Below, one piece after another: positions 17,768 to 25,942 of a stretch of DNA of 64,000 nucleotides. Made by a program: the position numbers and the translations under genes. The DNA is from Rhodococcoides fascians NBRC 12155 = LMG 3623 (GTDB lineage: Bacteria; Actinomycetota; Actinomycetes; Mycobacteriales; Mycobacteriaceae), in the NCBI RefSeq assembly GCF_001894785.1, contig NZ_BCWW01000017.1, positions 1-64,000 on the forward strand. Reading direction: 5' to 3'. The notes under the pieces are model-generated. The model saw only the letters and a list, made by a program, of their open reading frames with translations, was not told the DNA's origin and made no database searches. How positions within the stretch are numbered: position 1 is the first letter of the stretch; the number at the start of each line of letters is the position of its first letter.

Positions 17768-18076
17768 TCATCGTCCCGGCCGGCCGGGCAGGTCGGTTCC
17801 GGTTCCTATCGTCCATGCGACATCGACGACGTCGGACAGGGTCCGGCTCAGGTGGCCACAACTCGTGCATACGCCGGGCAGCTTCTGTGAAATCAGATCG
17901 AAGAAGTGCTCGTCGCACGCGAGGTGGGCCATGAGCTGTCCGCCGGCGCAGCAATCTTTCATGGCCACCGCCCACCATGCGCCCCGCGGTCCCGCTCCCC
18001 CGTCCCTGGGTTCCAGCGCGCAGACGTCGCAGGCCAGCTCGATATGGGTGATCGCGTCGGTTCGGTCGGTGCTCAT
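17768..18076 (-). CDS. Small Cys-rich (zinc-ribbon-like) protein
   Basis: 102 aa starting MSTDRTDAITHIELACDVC. Conserved-looking metal ligands: CDVC, a CC pair, HLACDEHFF and CTSCGHLS, the pattern of a small zinc-binding protein. It lies in operon B between a coiled-coil protein and the ADP-ribosyltransferase-fold protein. Family and role not recognised; similar small Cys/His proteins are frequent on actinobacterial plasmids. Confidence 0.75.
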   Translation of the reverse strand: MSTDRTDAITHIELACDVCALEPRDGGAGPRGAWWAVAMKDCCAGGQLMAHLACDEHFFDLISQKLPGVCTSCGHLSRTLSDVVDVAWTIGTGTDLPGRPGR

Positions 18077-18112
18077 CGCACAGCCCCCTCTGGTTGTCGA
18101 CGGGATGTCATG

Positions 18113-18544
18113 TCAGCTCGCCATGGCGTCGTGCTCGCCGTGCTCGTTGTGGTGATCACTCCGGTGTTCCTCCGACGCCGGTGCGGCATGGTTCTGCTGC
18201 CCACTGTCGTGCCCGTGGGGTTCGCCGCCGGTGGCGGCGGTTTCTGCCGGCGGGGTCTGCGTGGGTTCTTTCTTGCTGGTGGCCGGTTTTGCGACTCCCT
18301 TCAGTGATGGCCGGACGTAGCCGCCCTTCTTCAGTTGGGCGGTGGTGAAGCCTGCAGCTTTGGCGGCGTCGTAGGCCACGATGAATTCGGCGGTCGAGTC
18401 GACATGTTCGGCCTGCGCTTTGGCGACTGCTTCGGCCTTCTGCCGGCTGTTCTCGGCTGCTTCGACAAGGTTGCGCATTGCGGTGAACTGCGGGCCGAGG
18501 ATCTCGCGGGTGGTTGCATCGGCCTGGTCGGCGGTCTTGGGCAT
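18113..18544 (-). CDS. Hypothetical Ala/Gln-rich protein with His-rich tail
   Basis: 143 aa. ATG 18544 (MPKTADQADATTREILGPQ) is chosen because AGAAGGA lies 6 nt upstream; a longer frame exists but is less supported. Residues 10-60 form an amphipathic helix or coiled coil (AENSRQKAEAVAKAQAEH); residues 95-143 are low-complexity with many His, Glu and Ser (EEHRSDHHNEHGEHD). No known domain. Part of operon B. Confidence 0.7.
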   Translation of the reverse strand: MPKTADQADATTREILGPQFTAMRNLVEAAENSRQKAEAVAKAQAEHVDSTAEFIVAYDAAKAAGFTTAQLKKGGYVRPSLKGVAKPATSKKEPTQTPPAETAATGGEPHGHDSGQQNHAAPASEEHRSDHHNEHGEHDAMAS

Positions 18545-18622
18545 GAGATTCCTTCTTTCATGTTGTGTGCGAGGGACTTTCATTTCCTCTTGGGGAGGAG
18601 ATTTGTGTGGCCGATCGTGTGG

Positions 18623-19372
18623 TCAGTTCGCCGGTTCGGTCTCGCCCGCAGTTGTCACCGCGGTGTTGCCGAGACCGCAGAGTTGCGTGGCCGCGACAGC
18701 ATCACCGCGGGTGATGGGCAAGGCGTATGTCTGCGCCACACGAAGATATTTCGCCGCAAATGCACATGCGAGGTCGTCGTTGCTCGGATGCCACTGAGAA
18801 AGCCCACGTTGGGCTCGATGTTCAACTGCCTGCGCGCTGGCGACGATGATGTTGGTCTGTACGTCGCTGACAAAGCGTTGCTGCTGTTCGGGTGCCCATG
18901 CAGCAGCACCCAACGCCCACGCCGCGTCCAGCGGGTAGACGTAATCGCTTGCTGCAGCATCTTTCTCAGATGCTGCATCGAATTCGACGGTGACACCGGT
19001 GTATGGATCATTCAACACGCCCTGTGCCACAACGCAATTGTCCGTTCCGGCAGCGAATGTGACGGCCTCGAGCTCCGCTGCCAATGCGATGTTCCTGGTG
19101 TCGCATCCGTGATCGCTGCCTGGCGGCCGCACGAGAAGTTCCGCCAAGCGCTGACCGTCGGGCCACCTGGCCGTGCTGTCGATATCGTCGACGACGGGCA
19201 GGGCGTCGAGAAGGCTCGCAACGGTGATGACGTCGTGGAAGACCTGGGGTGGTGGTGGCGCAGTGTCGGCCTCGTGGTGATCCGTCGTGATCACCACGGC
19301 AGCCGCGGCCGCCACAGCGACCATCACGGCTGCGGCAATGGCTGTCCATGCGGTCTGATGTGTCTTCGCCAT
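18623..19372 (-). CDS. Exported DUF1524/GmrSD-C-like protein, HNH His apparently lost
   Basis: 249 aa. An N-terminal hydrophobic segment (AAAVMVAVAAAAAVV, residues 10-27) indicates export or membrane anchoring. Residues 135-240 match the DUF1524 nuclease-like layout: YVYPLDAAWALGAAAW, NIIVASAQAVEHRAQRG, LSQWHPSNDDL and AKYLRVAQTYALPI, ending in QLCG. The usual D-H-x-x-P-L His is replaced (SDYVYPL), so nuclease activity is doubtful. The ATG at 19372 is preferred over a GTG at 19384. In operon B between the prepilin peptidase and small proteins. Secreted members are often annotated as HNH nucleases; here a structural or binding role should be considered. Confidence 0.7.
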   Translation of the reverse strand: MAKTHQTAWTAIAAAVMVAVAAAAAVVITTDHHEADTAPPPPQVFHDVITVASLLDALPVVDDIDSTARWPDGQRLAELLVRPPGSDHGCDTRNIALAAELEAVTFAAGTDNCVVAQGVLNDPYTGVTVEFDAASEKDAAASDYVYPLDAAWALGAAAWAPEQQQRFVSDVQTNIIVASAQAVEHRAQRGLSQWHPSNDDLACAFAAKYLRVAQTYALPITRGDAVAATQLCGLGNTAVTTAGETEPAN

Positions 19373-19448
19373 GATGGCAATCACCTCTTCGGGAGCTGTC
19401 GAGTTCGGGGAGGGAAGAAAAAGCAGGACGCAACTGCGCGCAGGCGGA

Positions 19449-20228
19449 TCAGGATGCGACGAGAGTGAGCGCGGTGCCGAGTGCGAGGTACGGGCCCAGC
19501 GCGATATGCGACCGTGCAGGCTCGGATCTGATCGCTCGAAGGACCCGCACGACTATCACTCCGACGAAAGCCGTCAGGATCGAGAACACCAGCGCCGCAC
19601 CGAGGGATGTCCAGCCGACGTAGCCTAGGACCATCGCGAGCGAGACCACCAGTCGCGCATCGCCGATACCGATTCCGCCGCGCAGAAGCACTGCAAGCGC
19701 GAAGAACAATATGCCGGCGGCCAGGCCGGCCAGAAGGGCGCGACCGACCGCGCCCCAGGTGCCGTGAACGACACCGGTGAGCAAGATCATTGCTGCAGTT
19801 CCGCTGGCGGCCAGATACGCAAGAGCAGTCGGAATCCGTTGCACGCGTTGGTCGATCCACGCAATCCAGGGCACTACCAGAGCCAAGAACAGCATTGCCG
19901 CCGGCGGCGCACTCGTCGGAGTACTGACGAAAGCGGAGATGACGCCCCACACGACACCGGAGACGATGACGGGAATTTTCGTCCCCAGCGCCGCCTCGTC
20001 GACGGAGATCTCGACCCGTGCACACACCGCGATGACGGTGGTCCGCAGCGCGGCCGACAGAGCTACCCCGACGATCACTGCTATCGCGACAATCGAGACG
20101 CGGCCGACAGTCGCAGCAGTTGATGCCTGAGTGCTGGCCCAGGATGCCGACGACGCCTCGATCAAGGCCCATAGGACGCCTGCCGCCAGAGCGACCACGA
20201 CACTTCTGACGTAGTCGCTACGCAACAT
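19449..20228 (-). CDS. Type IV prepilin peptidase (A24 family)
   Basis: 259 aa, multi-spanning. The two catalytic Asp motifs are visible: WIDQRVQRIP and GIGIGDARL (the GxGD motif). These membrane aspartyl proteases cleave and methylate prepilin-like substrates. The ATG at 20228 (MLRSDYVR) overlaps the end of the upstream gene and has GAGAAG before it. No zinc-binding Cys-rich loop typical of bifunctional enzymes is seen, so this is the short actinobacterial (TadV/CpaA-like) form. No classical prepilin gene is recognised in the window, which raises the question of its substrate. Confidence 0.85.
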   Translation of the reverse strand: MLRSDYVRSVVVALAAGVLWALIEASSASWASTQASTAATVGRVSIVAIAVIVGVALSAALRTTVIAVCARVEISVDEAALGTKIPVIVSGVVWGVISAFVSTPTSAPPAAMLFLALVVPWIAWIDQRVQRIPTALAYLAASGTAAMILLTGVVHGTWGAVGRALLAGLAAGILFFALAVLLRGGIGIGDARLVVSLAMVLGYVGWTSLGAALVFSILTAFVGVIVVRVLRAIRSEPARSHIALGPYLALGTALTLVAS

Positions 20229-21204
20229 CGGCTTCTCGTTCACCATCGGAGCGAGCGGCGTGCACGGCCATCCGGGCACGGTAGCGGACCTTCTTTTTCA
20301 CCGCTGAGTCGAGATCGATTCCGAGTACGTCGGCCAGGTGCTCGGTTGACCACCGCCGACGGAGCGAAATTCCTACGATCTCGGCTTGCTCTGCAAGAGT
20401 GAGCGGCAGTCTCCATTCGCCGCACAGGCGACGGTAGACGGCCGCCTCGTCCACGCCGCGGATGCCTCGGGGCGAATGTGGACGTGCTCGGGGGTCGTCG
20501 ATTTCGTCATCGTCCCAAGCAAGAGGCGTCGCCCATCCCTGCTCACGGGCTGCATTCCGGACCTGCTCGTCGGGGCCGGGTGTCATGGAGATCTGGTCGT
20601 AGACGTCGTTGATGACGGACCAGAGTTCACTGGGGACAACTTGATCCGATGGCAACGTCGAAAGCTTGGGCACCGACAGCCCGGTCAGTTCGGACAGCGC
20701 TTGCACCGAGTAGCCCATCGCGACGAGGGCCCGGATCCGTCGCTGAGCTCCGACACCTAAGGTCATCGCCCGTCCCCGGGTGGGGTGGAAGGTGACGTCG
20801 AGAATAGCTTTCGAGATGCTTGCGGTGGTCTCGAAGCATTTGTGGTTGGCGACTGTCTCCACATCACTGAGGCTGAGCTTCGTGAGATCGAGGATCATTT
20901 GGTCGGGCATACCGCCGAGCCGCAACGACAGCAGGTGGCGGCGGGCGGGTCCGGAGGGTACCGACGAGGCACTCCCGCGGCGGGATGTTCTGTTAGATCC
21001 CGCCGCGGGAGTGGAGCGACGTCGCGCACGCGCAGCGTCACTGCCGTCGCTCGTCGGGCCGAAGGAACCACCCCTCGACGTCGTCGAGCGACTCCATGAA
21101 CCGGTATTCCGGTCAGGATTCATTGTATTGCTATCGGGCACTGCATCACACAGTGCGGGGGAAAGATTGTTTTGCGTACGCGAAACCACGTCGACGTCAG
21201 TCAT
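20218..21204 (-). CDS. Helix-turn-helix protein of conjugation operon
   Basis: 328 aa. Residues 1-90 are disordered and rich in Ser, Arg and Gly. The remainder looks like two DNA-binding helical units: IRALVAMGYSVQALSELTG-LSVPKLS (about 155-185) and LAEQAEIVGISLRRRWSTEH-LADVLGIDL (about 275-305), resembling replication or sigma-like HTH proteins on actinobacterial plasmids and phages. It starts by ATGA overlap with the WhiB-like gene. Possible roles: regulation of the operon or binding at the transfer origin. Family not identified. Confidence 0.75.
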   Translation of the reverse strand: MTDVDVVSRTQNNLSPALCDAVPDSNTMNPDRNTGSWSRSTTSRGGSFGPTSDGSDAARARRRSTPAAGSNRTSRRGSASSVPSGPARRHLLSLRLGGMPDQMILDLTKLSLSDVETVANHKCFETTASISKAILDVTFHPTRGRAMTLGVGAQRRIRALVAMGYSVQALSELTGLSVPKLSTLPSDQVVPSELWSVINDVYDQISMTPGPDEQVRNAAREQGWATPLAWDDDEIDDPRARPHSPRGIRGVDEAAVYRRLCGEWRLPLTLAEQAEIVGISLRRRWSTEHLADVLGIDLDSAVKKKVRYRARMAVHAARSDGEREADVA

Positions 21205-21629
21205 GGTGCATCCCTTTTCAGTTGATGCGGTTGGTCAGACCGCACATCAGATGTTGGGGACACTACCTCGCGGGAGTGCATCGCGTCCAGACCGTCGGGT
21301 CGTTTTTCTTCGGTGATGAGAGTTCCTCGGTCGTACAGTCCGCCTGCCGCGACGCCGGTATAGCTATCTGCCTCGGCTCTTGTGCGGCATGCGACGAAGG
21401 CCGCGAGCGGGCAGGTCTCGCACGATTCGAGGAGATGCGCTGCAGCGACGGTTGCTTTCCGGCGCCGTTCGAGACGTGGGATCCGTGACTGCAGCAGCTC
21501 TGCGACCGCCGTTTCGCGGGCGGCCCAGTTGCTGTCTCGGACACACTGACCGAGCGGCATCGTGAACGATTCTCTGCTCGCGATCGCGCGTAGTTCTGCG
21601 CGGCGACCACTGGTGGCTTTCGTTCTCAT
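21201..21629 (-). CDS. WhiB-like iron-sulfur regulator (divergent)
   Basis: 142 aa. Four Cys in WhiB order: QCVRDSN, then CETC 4-5 codons after a hydrophobic helix (LLESCETCPLAAFVACRTRA), giving C-...-C-x2-C-x5-C, enough for a [4Fe-4S] cluster. The usual G-V/I-W-G-G turn is represented by GVAAGGLYD. Start ATG 21629 follows GAGGAGACCGGGG and overlaps the upstream stop; its own stop overlaps the next ATG. WhiB proteins partner with sigma factors; a plasmid WhiB may gate transfer genes in response to redox or NO. The C-terminal 30 residues after the turn are unconserved. Confidence 0.75.
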   Translation of the reverse strand: MRTKATSGRRAELRAIASRESFTMPLGQCVRDSNWAARETAVAELLQSRIPRLERRRKATVAAAHLLESCETCPLAAFVACRTRAEADSYTGVAAGGLYDRGTLITEEKRPDGLDAMHSREVVSPTSDVRSDQPHQLKRDAP

Positions 21630-21958
21630 CCCCGGTCTCCTCGGTGCAGTCGAGCCTGTCGGGCTGAGTAGGCCGAGCGGCCGGCGCTGATCGCGACGGC
21701 ACCGAGGGCGACGACGACGGCGAGAGCGATGATCAGTCGTCGACCGTCGAGCCCGGCACCGTCCGATGCTGGGATCTGCACCATCGGGGATGCCTCGCTG
21801 GCGATCAGAATGGAGTGCTCGACCAGCCAGGCGATTGCCGTCGACCACCACAGGCCTGCGGATCCGAGAGCCATGGTGGCTGCGAGTGGGGCGATCCAGA
21901 TCAGCGCCATCTGATCGTCGTCGGAGAGGGCTTTGCTGTTGTTGCCGTGTTGGGACAT
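21626..21958 (-). CDS. Small membrane protein, two transmembrane segments
   Basis: 110 aa starting MSQHGNNSKALSDDDQMAL; AGAGGAA precedes the ATG at 21958. Hydrophobic stretches at about 22-45 (IWIAPLAATMALGSAGLWW) and 77-97 (LIIALAVVVALGAVAI), short basic C terminus. Located between the coupling ATPase and the WhiB-like gene, overlapping the latter by ATGA. Possibly an accessory of the coupling protein. No family recognised. Confidence 0.75.
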   Translation of the reverse strand: MSQHGNNSKALSDDDQMALIWIAPLAATMALGSAGLWWSTAIAWLVEHSILIASEASPMVQIPASDGAGLDGRRLIIALAVVVALGAVAISAGRSAYSARQARLHRGDRG

Positions 21959-21998
21959 GTGGTTGTTCCTCTTCTGATCGTGTGTGTCGCAGAGTGAT

Positions 21999-24251
21999 TC
22001 AGGTGGCGAGGGCAAGGGGGCGACGAACTTGAACAGTCGCGTCGAGAGGAATGTCGAGCACCCCCTCGTCGTCGCCGTCGCCACGCCAGGTCAGCCCGAC
22101 CATGTCGTCACCCGACTCGTCTCCGTAGATGTCGGGTTCGTTGTCGACGACGACCCAGATCCCGGCGTCCTCGTCGAGGAGAACTAGGTCGCCGGCAACG
22201 AGGTCGACCGGAGCAGTGTCTTCGGATTCGCCGTAGCCCTCCCAGTCGTCGACGTCGGTACCGGCGTCGGGGACCACCTGCAGGTGCGGGCGGTCCTTGT
22301 GCATCGGAGAGCCCGGGACGCCGGACACGGCTTTTTCTTTCGGCGTCTGCGCGTCGGGCTTGGGCTGGCGAACGGTGGGGGTGTCGAGATTGAGCATTGC
22401 CATCGGCGACGATGCGCGACGAGCTGAATCACTGTCCGCGCGCGTCTTTCGCCTGGCGACGGGATCGAGATTGGGATGGTCCGACGCGCGCGCCCAGGGC
22501 GCGCCGGAGACGTGATGGAAACGGATCTCTTCGTCGCCGTCCACGGTGCCGCCGGGATCCGGGTCGAGGATCACCAACCGCTCGTGCCGCACTTCGAGAG
22601 GACGCAGGCGGTCCAGCACCGCTGCGTCGTCGGCCCCGGGCTCAGTCTTGCGGGGGTCGGGAGTGAAGTAGGTCTGAATTTCGACCGCTTGGTTGTGGTC
22701 GTTGACACTGGTCGCCCGCCCACGACATCCGCGCGGGATACCGACTCCAGTGGTTGCCGATTCCCACATCATCAACGCGCCCTGCGGACTCAGACGGCCC
22801 ATCGATACGCGCTGGCGAAAGTTGTCTCGCATGTCGCCGCCGAAGTACTCGGCATCGGGTCGCTGCGTTCCCAGCACCATGTGGCACTTCGCTGTGCGGC
22901 CTTTTCGTCCGATCGACGCCACTTCCTGGAGGGTCTTCGGCTTGGTGGGATCACCCTTACCTTTGATGCTCGAGTACCAGTTGAGCAGGTTGCCTCGGAA
23001 GTCGGCGTACTCGTCGATGAACAGAACGACGGGCTCAAAGTCGGCCTCGGTAGCTTCTCCGTTGACGATCAGCGAGTACCGGGTTTCCATGAGATTCCAG
23101 AACCGATAGATGACCGCGACCTGGTGCTCCATGTGGCTGGCGACGATCTGTACATTCGGCCAGTCCTGGAAGCCCAAGAACTCGACCCCTTTTCCGTCGA
23201 CGACCCATACCGGCCAACCGTGCGCGGTGAGCTGTGTCAGCAGGGTGTGTGCGGTGACGGTCTTTCCGGTTCCGGATGCACCGACGAGCATGAAGTGTGG
23301 GTCGATCGCCGGCCGCCACACCATGGGGTTGCCGTCCTCGTCCTCGCCGTACGAAATCGCGACCGAGTCGTAGTCGGAGTGCGCGAGGTCGCCGAGATCG
23401 GTCGTGGATTCCGCGTCGCCGAGGCCGGCCGGGTTGTAGAGCTTCTTCGGAAAGGTCGGGCGCACCTCGAAACGCACCCAGTCCGTTTCGAGGTTCCAGC
23501 GAGCACGCCACCGACCGGGCAGATTGACGCTCACTACTCGTTGTACTCGGGCCCGATAGCCCTCGGACTCGAGTCGATGTCCGACCTCATGGGTGGCTTC
23601 GACAGCTACAAGATCCCCGGTGCTCGGGTCCGTCTCGTGTCTGGTGATCTTTCCGGTCGGCCCTAGCAGCGCGAGAATCGTGCGCGTGGCTTTGACGAGT
23701 TCGGGCGAGACATGCGTCTCGGAGACGGACCGTGTGTCCGGGACGAGAACGAGACGGCGTTTGCGTGTGTTGTGCTTCTGGATCCGGTACCGGCCCCAGC
23801 TCTGCTGGGAGAGCAATTCGACGACGCGGGGCTCCCACTGTTCGTCGAGAAGGAGCGCGGCCGACTGGTAGCGGACGGTGATTCTGCCCGGACGGCCGGG
23901 CCACTGGCCGCTCCACCGAGTCGCCGTCAGGACATCACGGGTCGGCGGTGACGCGGTCAGCCGGCAGAGCTGCTCGATCGCACGATCGGTCTCTTCGGCT
24001 CGGATCGTGGCGCGATAGCCGTTGTAGCTGACGGCCGCGCCCGCGCCGACGCCGAGTGCTGCTCCACCCCATGCGATCGCTGTGTCGAGGTTCAGGATCG
24101 GGCCCAGTGCTGCCGACACGACTCCACCGGCAACGTAGAGCACACAGTTGCGGATCCACGGATTGTTCTGGGGGTCGAGCGAGGGTGCATCACGTAGCGA
24201 CCGGTATCCGTCGAGGGGTGCCTGAGTCGGGTTGGGTAGCGCGCACATCAT
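21999..24251 (-). CDS. FtsK/TcpA-like conjugation coupling ATPase
   Basis: 750 aa. N-terminal membrane region (about 35-75, two hydrophobic segments), then an FtsK/SpoIIIE-type P-loop domain: Walker A GASGTGKT (about residue 325) and Walker B VVLFIDEYADF (about 410), followed by a GTQRPDAEYF segment, the expected sensor region. C-terminal 150 residues are acidic and end in a beta-rich domain (VRRPLALAT). Such ATPases link the transferred DNA to the secretion channel at the inner membrane. First large gene of operon B; the preceding gene overlaps it by ATGA. Confidence 0.9.
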   Translation of the reverse strand: MMCALPNPTQAPLDGYRSLRDAPSLDPQNNPWIRNCVLYVAGGVVSAALGPILNLDTAIAWGGAALGVGAGAAVSYNGYRATIRAEETDRAIEQLCRLTASPPTRDVLTATRWSGQWPGRPGRITVRYQSAALLLDEQWEPRVVELLSQQSWGRYRIQKHNTRKRRLVLVPDTRSVSETHVSPELVKATRTILALLGPTGKITRHETDPSTGDLVAVEATHEVGHRLESEGYRARVQRVVSVNLPGRWRARWNLETDWVRFEVRPTFPKKLYNPAGLGDAESTTDLGDLAHSDYDSVAISYGEDEDGNPMVWRPAIDPHFMLVGASGTGKTVTAHTLLTQLTAHGWPVWVVDGKGVEFLGFQDWPNVQIVASHMEHQVAVIYRFWNLMETRYSLIVNGEATEADFEPVVLFIDEYADFRGNLLNWYSSIKGKGDPTKPKTLQEVASIGRKGRTAKCHMVLGTQRPDAEYFGGDMRDNFRQRVSMGRLSPQGALMMWESATTGVGIPRGCRGRATSVNDHNQAVEIQTYFTPDPRKTEPGADDAAVLDRLRPLEVRHERLVILDPDPGGTVDGDEEIRFHHVSGAPWARASDHPNLDPVARRKTRADSDSARRASSPMAMLNLDTPTVRQPKPDAQTPKEKAVSGVPGSPMHKDRPHLQVVPDAGTDVDDWEGYGESEDTAPVDLVAGDLVLLDEDAGIWVVVDNEPDIYGDESGDDMVGLTWRGDGDDEGVLDIPLDATVQVRRPLALAT

Positions 24252-24676
24252 GCATCCCGGGTGATCGTGATCAGGATCCCGTCACCGGAAGTTGGGCGCA
24301 TCGTTGCGGTCAAGGCCACGCTGCGTCGGCCGACTTCGTTGTTGAGATGGGTCGGGTTGTAGTCGAGGGTGAAACGGCACGCGGCGTGAGGCTGGCAGTG
24401 CGCAGCGCGGAGAGCCGCATCGACAAGTCTGATCAATCGTTCGTCTTCGGTGTCGACGAGCAGGTTGCTCGAATTCCACTCGACGACGAGCGACCAGACC
24501 TCGTCGGTGGTTGCGAGGGTCACGATCCGGTTGGTGGGATCGTCGAGCCTGAGGGTCTCGATCCGAGCGAAGTTCGGCAGCGCTCCTCGATCGATGACAG
24601 GACTCAGGGGGCCGGCCGTAGATCGACTGCTCCTCGAACGTGCCCTCGCTACGTGTAGTCGTGTCGGTGCGCTCAT
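24248..24676 (-). CDS. Hypothetical protein, first gene of conjugation operon B
   Basis: 142 aa. AGGGAG lies about 6 nt upstream of the ATG at 24676. N-terminal 35 residues basic and Ser-rich; the rest is an alpha/beta sequence (RIVTLATTDEVWSLVVEWN, CRFTLDYNPTHLNN) with no motif I recognise. It starts about 38 bp after the -10-like box of the shared promoter element and overlaps the coupling ATPase gene, so it is co-transcribed with it. Confidence 0.75.
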   Translation of the reverse strand: MSAPTRLHVARARSRSSRSTAGPLSPVIDRGALPNFARIETLRLDDPTNRIVTLATTDEVWSLVVEWNSSNLLVDTEDERLIRLVDAALRAAHCQPHAACRFTLDYNPTHLNNEVGRRSVALTATMRPTSGDGILITITRDA

Positions 24677-24705
24677 GGGGACTCCCTGTCTCGTCGTGCC
24701 TTCTC

Positions 24706-24744
24706 GAGAACAGGTAGATCCAGGTGCGTCGACTTCTGTGACAG
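24706..24744 (-). promoter_or_regulatory. Two-box promoter of conjugation operon B (twin of 34809-34847)
   Basis: On the minus strand CTGTCACAGA is followed after 13 nt by GGATCTACCTGTTCTC, about 30 bp before the first start codon. The same two boxes with the same 13-nt spacer but an unrelated spacer sequence precede operon A. Conserved boxes with unconserved spacer are what a promoter predicts; the TGTCACA box resembles -35 elements of some ECF sigma factors (from memory). Confidence 0.75.
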
Positions 24745-24869
24745 CCGCGGTGAATCTTTTTCCGACAACCTTTCATCTCGCGCTGCAGCGCATGCGTTCA
24801 TGGCCCCATCAGTGGCGCACCGATCGGTCACCAGTGCTCTATCGGTGAGGGTGCGATTGGGGACGGGCA

Positions 24870-25194
24870 AGTCGCGTTCCGTGTTGCGACTGACCGTCGC
24901 GGGAACAGCTATGTGCGCTCGACACCCCTTGACATGGGGGGTACGCTGCAAACGGCGATGCGAAGCGAGTAAGGCTTGCAGCGACCTTCCCACATCCGGG
25001 GCATATAACCACCAATTCGCGGCAGCATCGGCGCCTCATCAACTGCTCATCGGATGCGGTTCGATTCCTCTCTTACGCACCCTCGGGCAACGTCCATCCG
25101 CCAACCCCAGCGTCGGCGTGACTGCCACGAGATTCGGTATACGCAAGCCACCCCGACCGGCCTGGGGTGGGGCTCCTCCTCGCGGATCCGCGAG
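24870..25194. other. Cluster of inverted repeats; oriT or terminator candidate
   Basis: Within a 666-bp gene-free interval (24677-25342): AGTCGC/GCGACT (24870-24891), CGCTGCAA/TTGCAGCG (24944-24983), CCCC/GGGG around TTGACAT (about 24925-24940), CCACCCC/GGGGTGG with a 9-nt loop (25148-25170) and the 16-bp palindrome CTCGCGGATCCGCGAG (25179-25194). The last two lie about 150-190 bp beyond the end of operon A and could terminate it. The group as a whole, beside transfer genes and with no coding sequence, is a reasonable transfer-origin candidate. Confidence 0.45.
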
Positions 25195-25342
25195 CTAAGG
25201 GCCGACGGAAGCCGGTTGTCACGTAGCGCGACAGGGCTATGAACGGCGGCACCGATCACGGGAAATAGTGCGTTCCATGTTGCCTGTACAGGGCGATCGG
25301 TTCAGTGGCCGGCGACCCTCTCCGGGTCATGTGCGGCGAGGG

Positions 25343-25942
25343 TCAGAAATCGAGAGTGTCCACACTCCACCCGGCTGCGGTCGGCACTGCCGATACCCAC
25401 ACGGTCGTGGTGGAGTCGACGGGGACCGTGGCATCCGAGGTGACGGCCGATTGCGTTATCTCCGCGACTCGATAGATGCGCTCGGCGGTATCTGCCGGGC
25501 ATCCGGAGCAGCCGATCGAGACGGTTGCGGTGATTTCGGCGTCTTCTTTCTTCCACTGTTCCCACTGGGCACCGGGGCCTCGCTCGGTCGTTGCAGGGGT
25601 GGAGAGTTTTGCAGCGAGGTTGTCGGTGAACCATCGGCGGGCGCGTAGAAACGCGTCGGTCGAGCTCGTGTCGGTGCTGGGGTACCAGGTGAAGGCGGTC
25701 GTCAGTGCTTGACGGATTGCGGTCTCCGCGTCTGTGGCGGCGCTGCTGATCGGAGCGGGTACAGCGGTTGTCTCGGTTGGCTGTGTGTTGATTTCGGGTA
25801 GCGACGGCGCGGTTGGCGCGCTCGTTGTCTCCGGTGCCGATTCCGGCTCATCGGTGGCGGGTGAGCTGCAGGACCAGGCGATGGTCACCACGGCTACAAC
25901 GACGAGGAGGACGGCTATAAGACGTCGGCCGGCAAGGGACAT
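25343..25942 (-). CDS. Secreted or lipid-anchored protein, last gene of operon A
   Basis: 199 aa: MSLAGRRLIAVLLVVVAVVT then IAWSC, a signal or lipoprotein-like leader with an imperfect lipobox, followed by a Pro/Thr/Ser-rich stretch (30-65) and a folded domain (ETAIRQALTTAFTWYPS ... GWSVDTLDF) with a possible disulfide CSGC. The layout (anchor, linker, NTF2-sized domain) resembles VirB8/TcpC-type or Mce-associated periplasmic proteins, but I cannot confirm that. Its start shares one base with the stop of the cell-wall hydrolase gene (TGATG). Confidence 0.7.
   Translation of the reverse strand: MSLAGRRLIAVLLVVVAVVTIAWSCSSPATDEPESAPETTSAPTAPSLPEINTQPTETTAVPAPISSAATDAETAIRQALTTAFTWYPSTDTSSTDAFLRARRWFTDNLAAKLSTPATTERGPGAQWEQWKKEDAEITATVSIGCSGCPADTAERIYRVAEITQSAVTSDATVPVDSTTTVWVSAVPTAAGWSVDTLDF

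Noticed and set aside
17580..17770. Alternative frame starting by ATGA overlap after the Cys-rich gene
   Set aside because: It overlaps the next gene and has poorer third-position G/C than the frame listed at 17606-17746; both remain uncertain.
24839..25259. Two short minus-strand frames between the conjugation operons
   Set aside because: They run through the inverted repeats and promoter element and lack ribosome sites.
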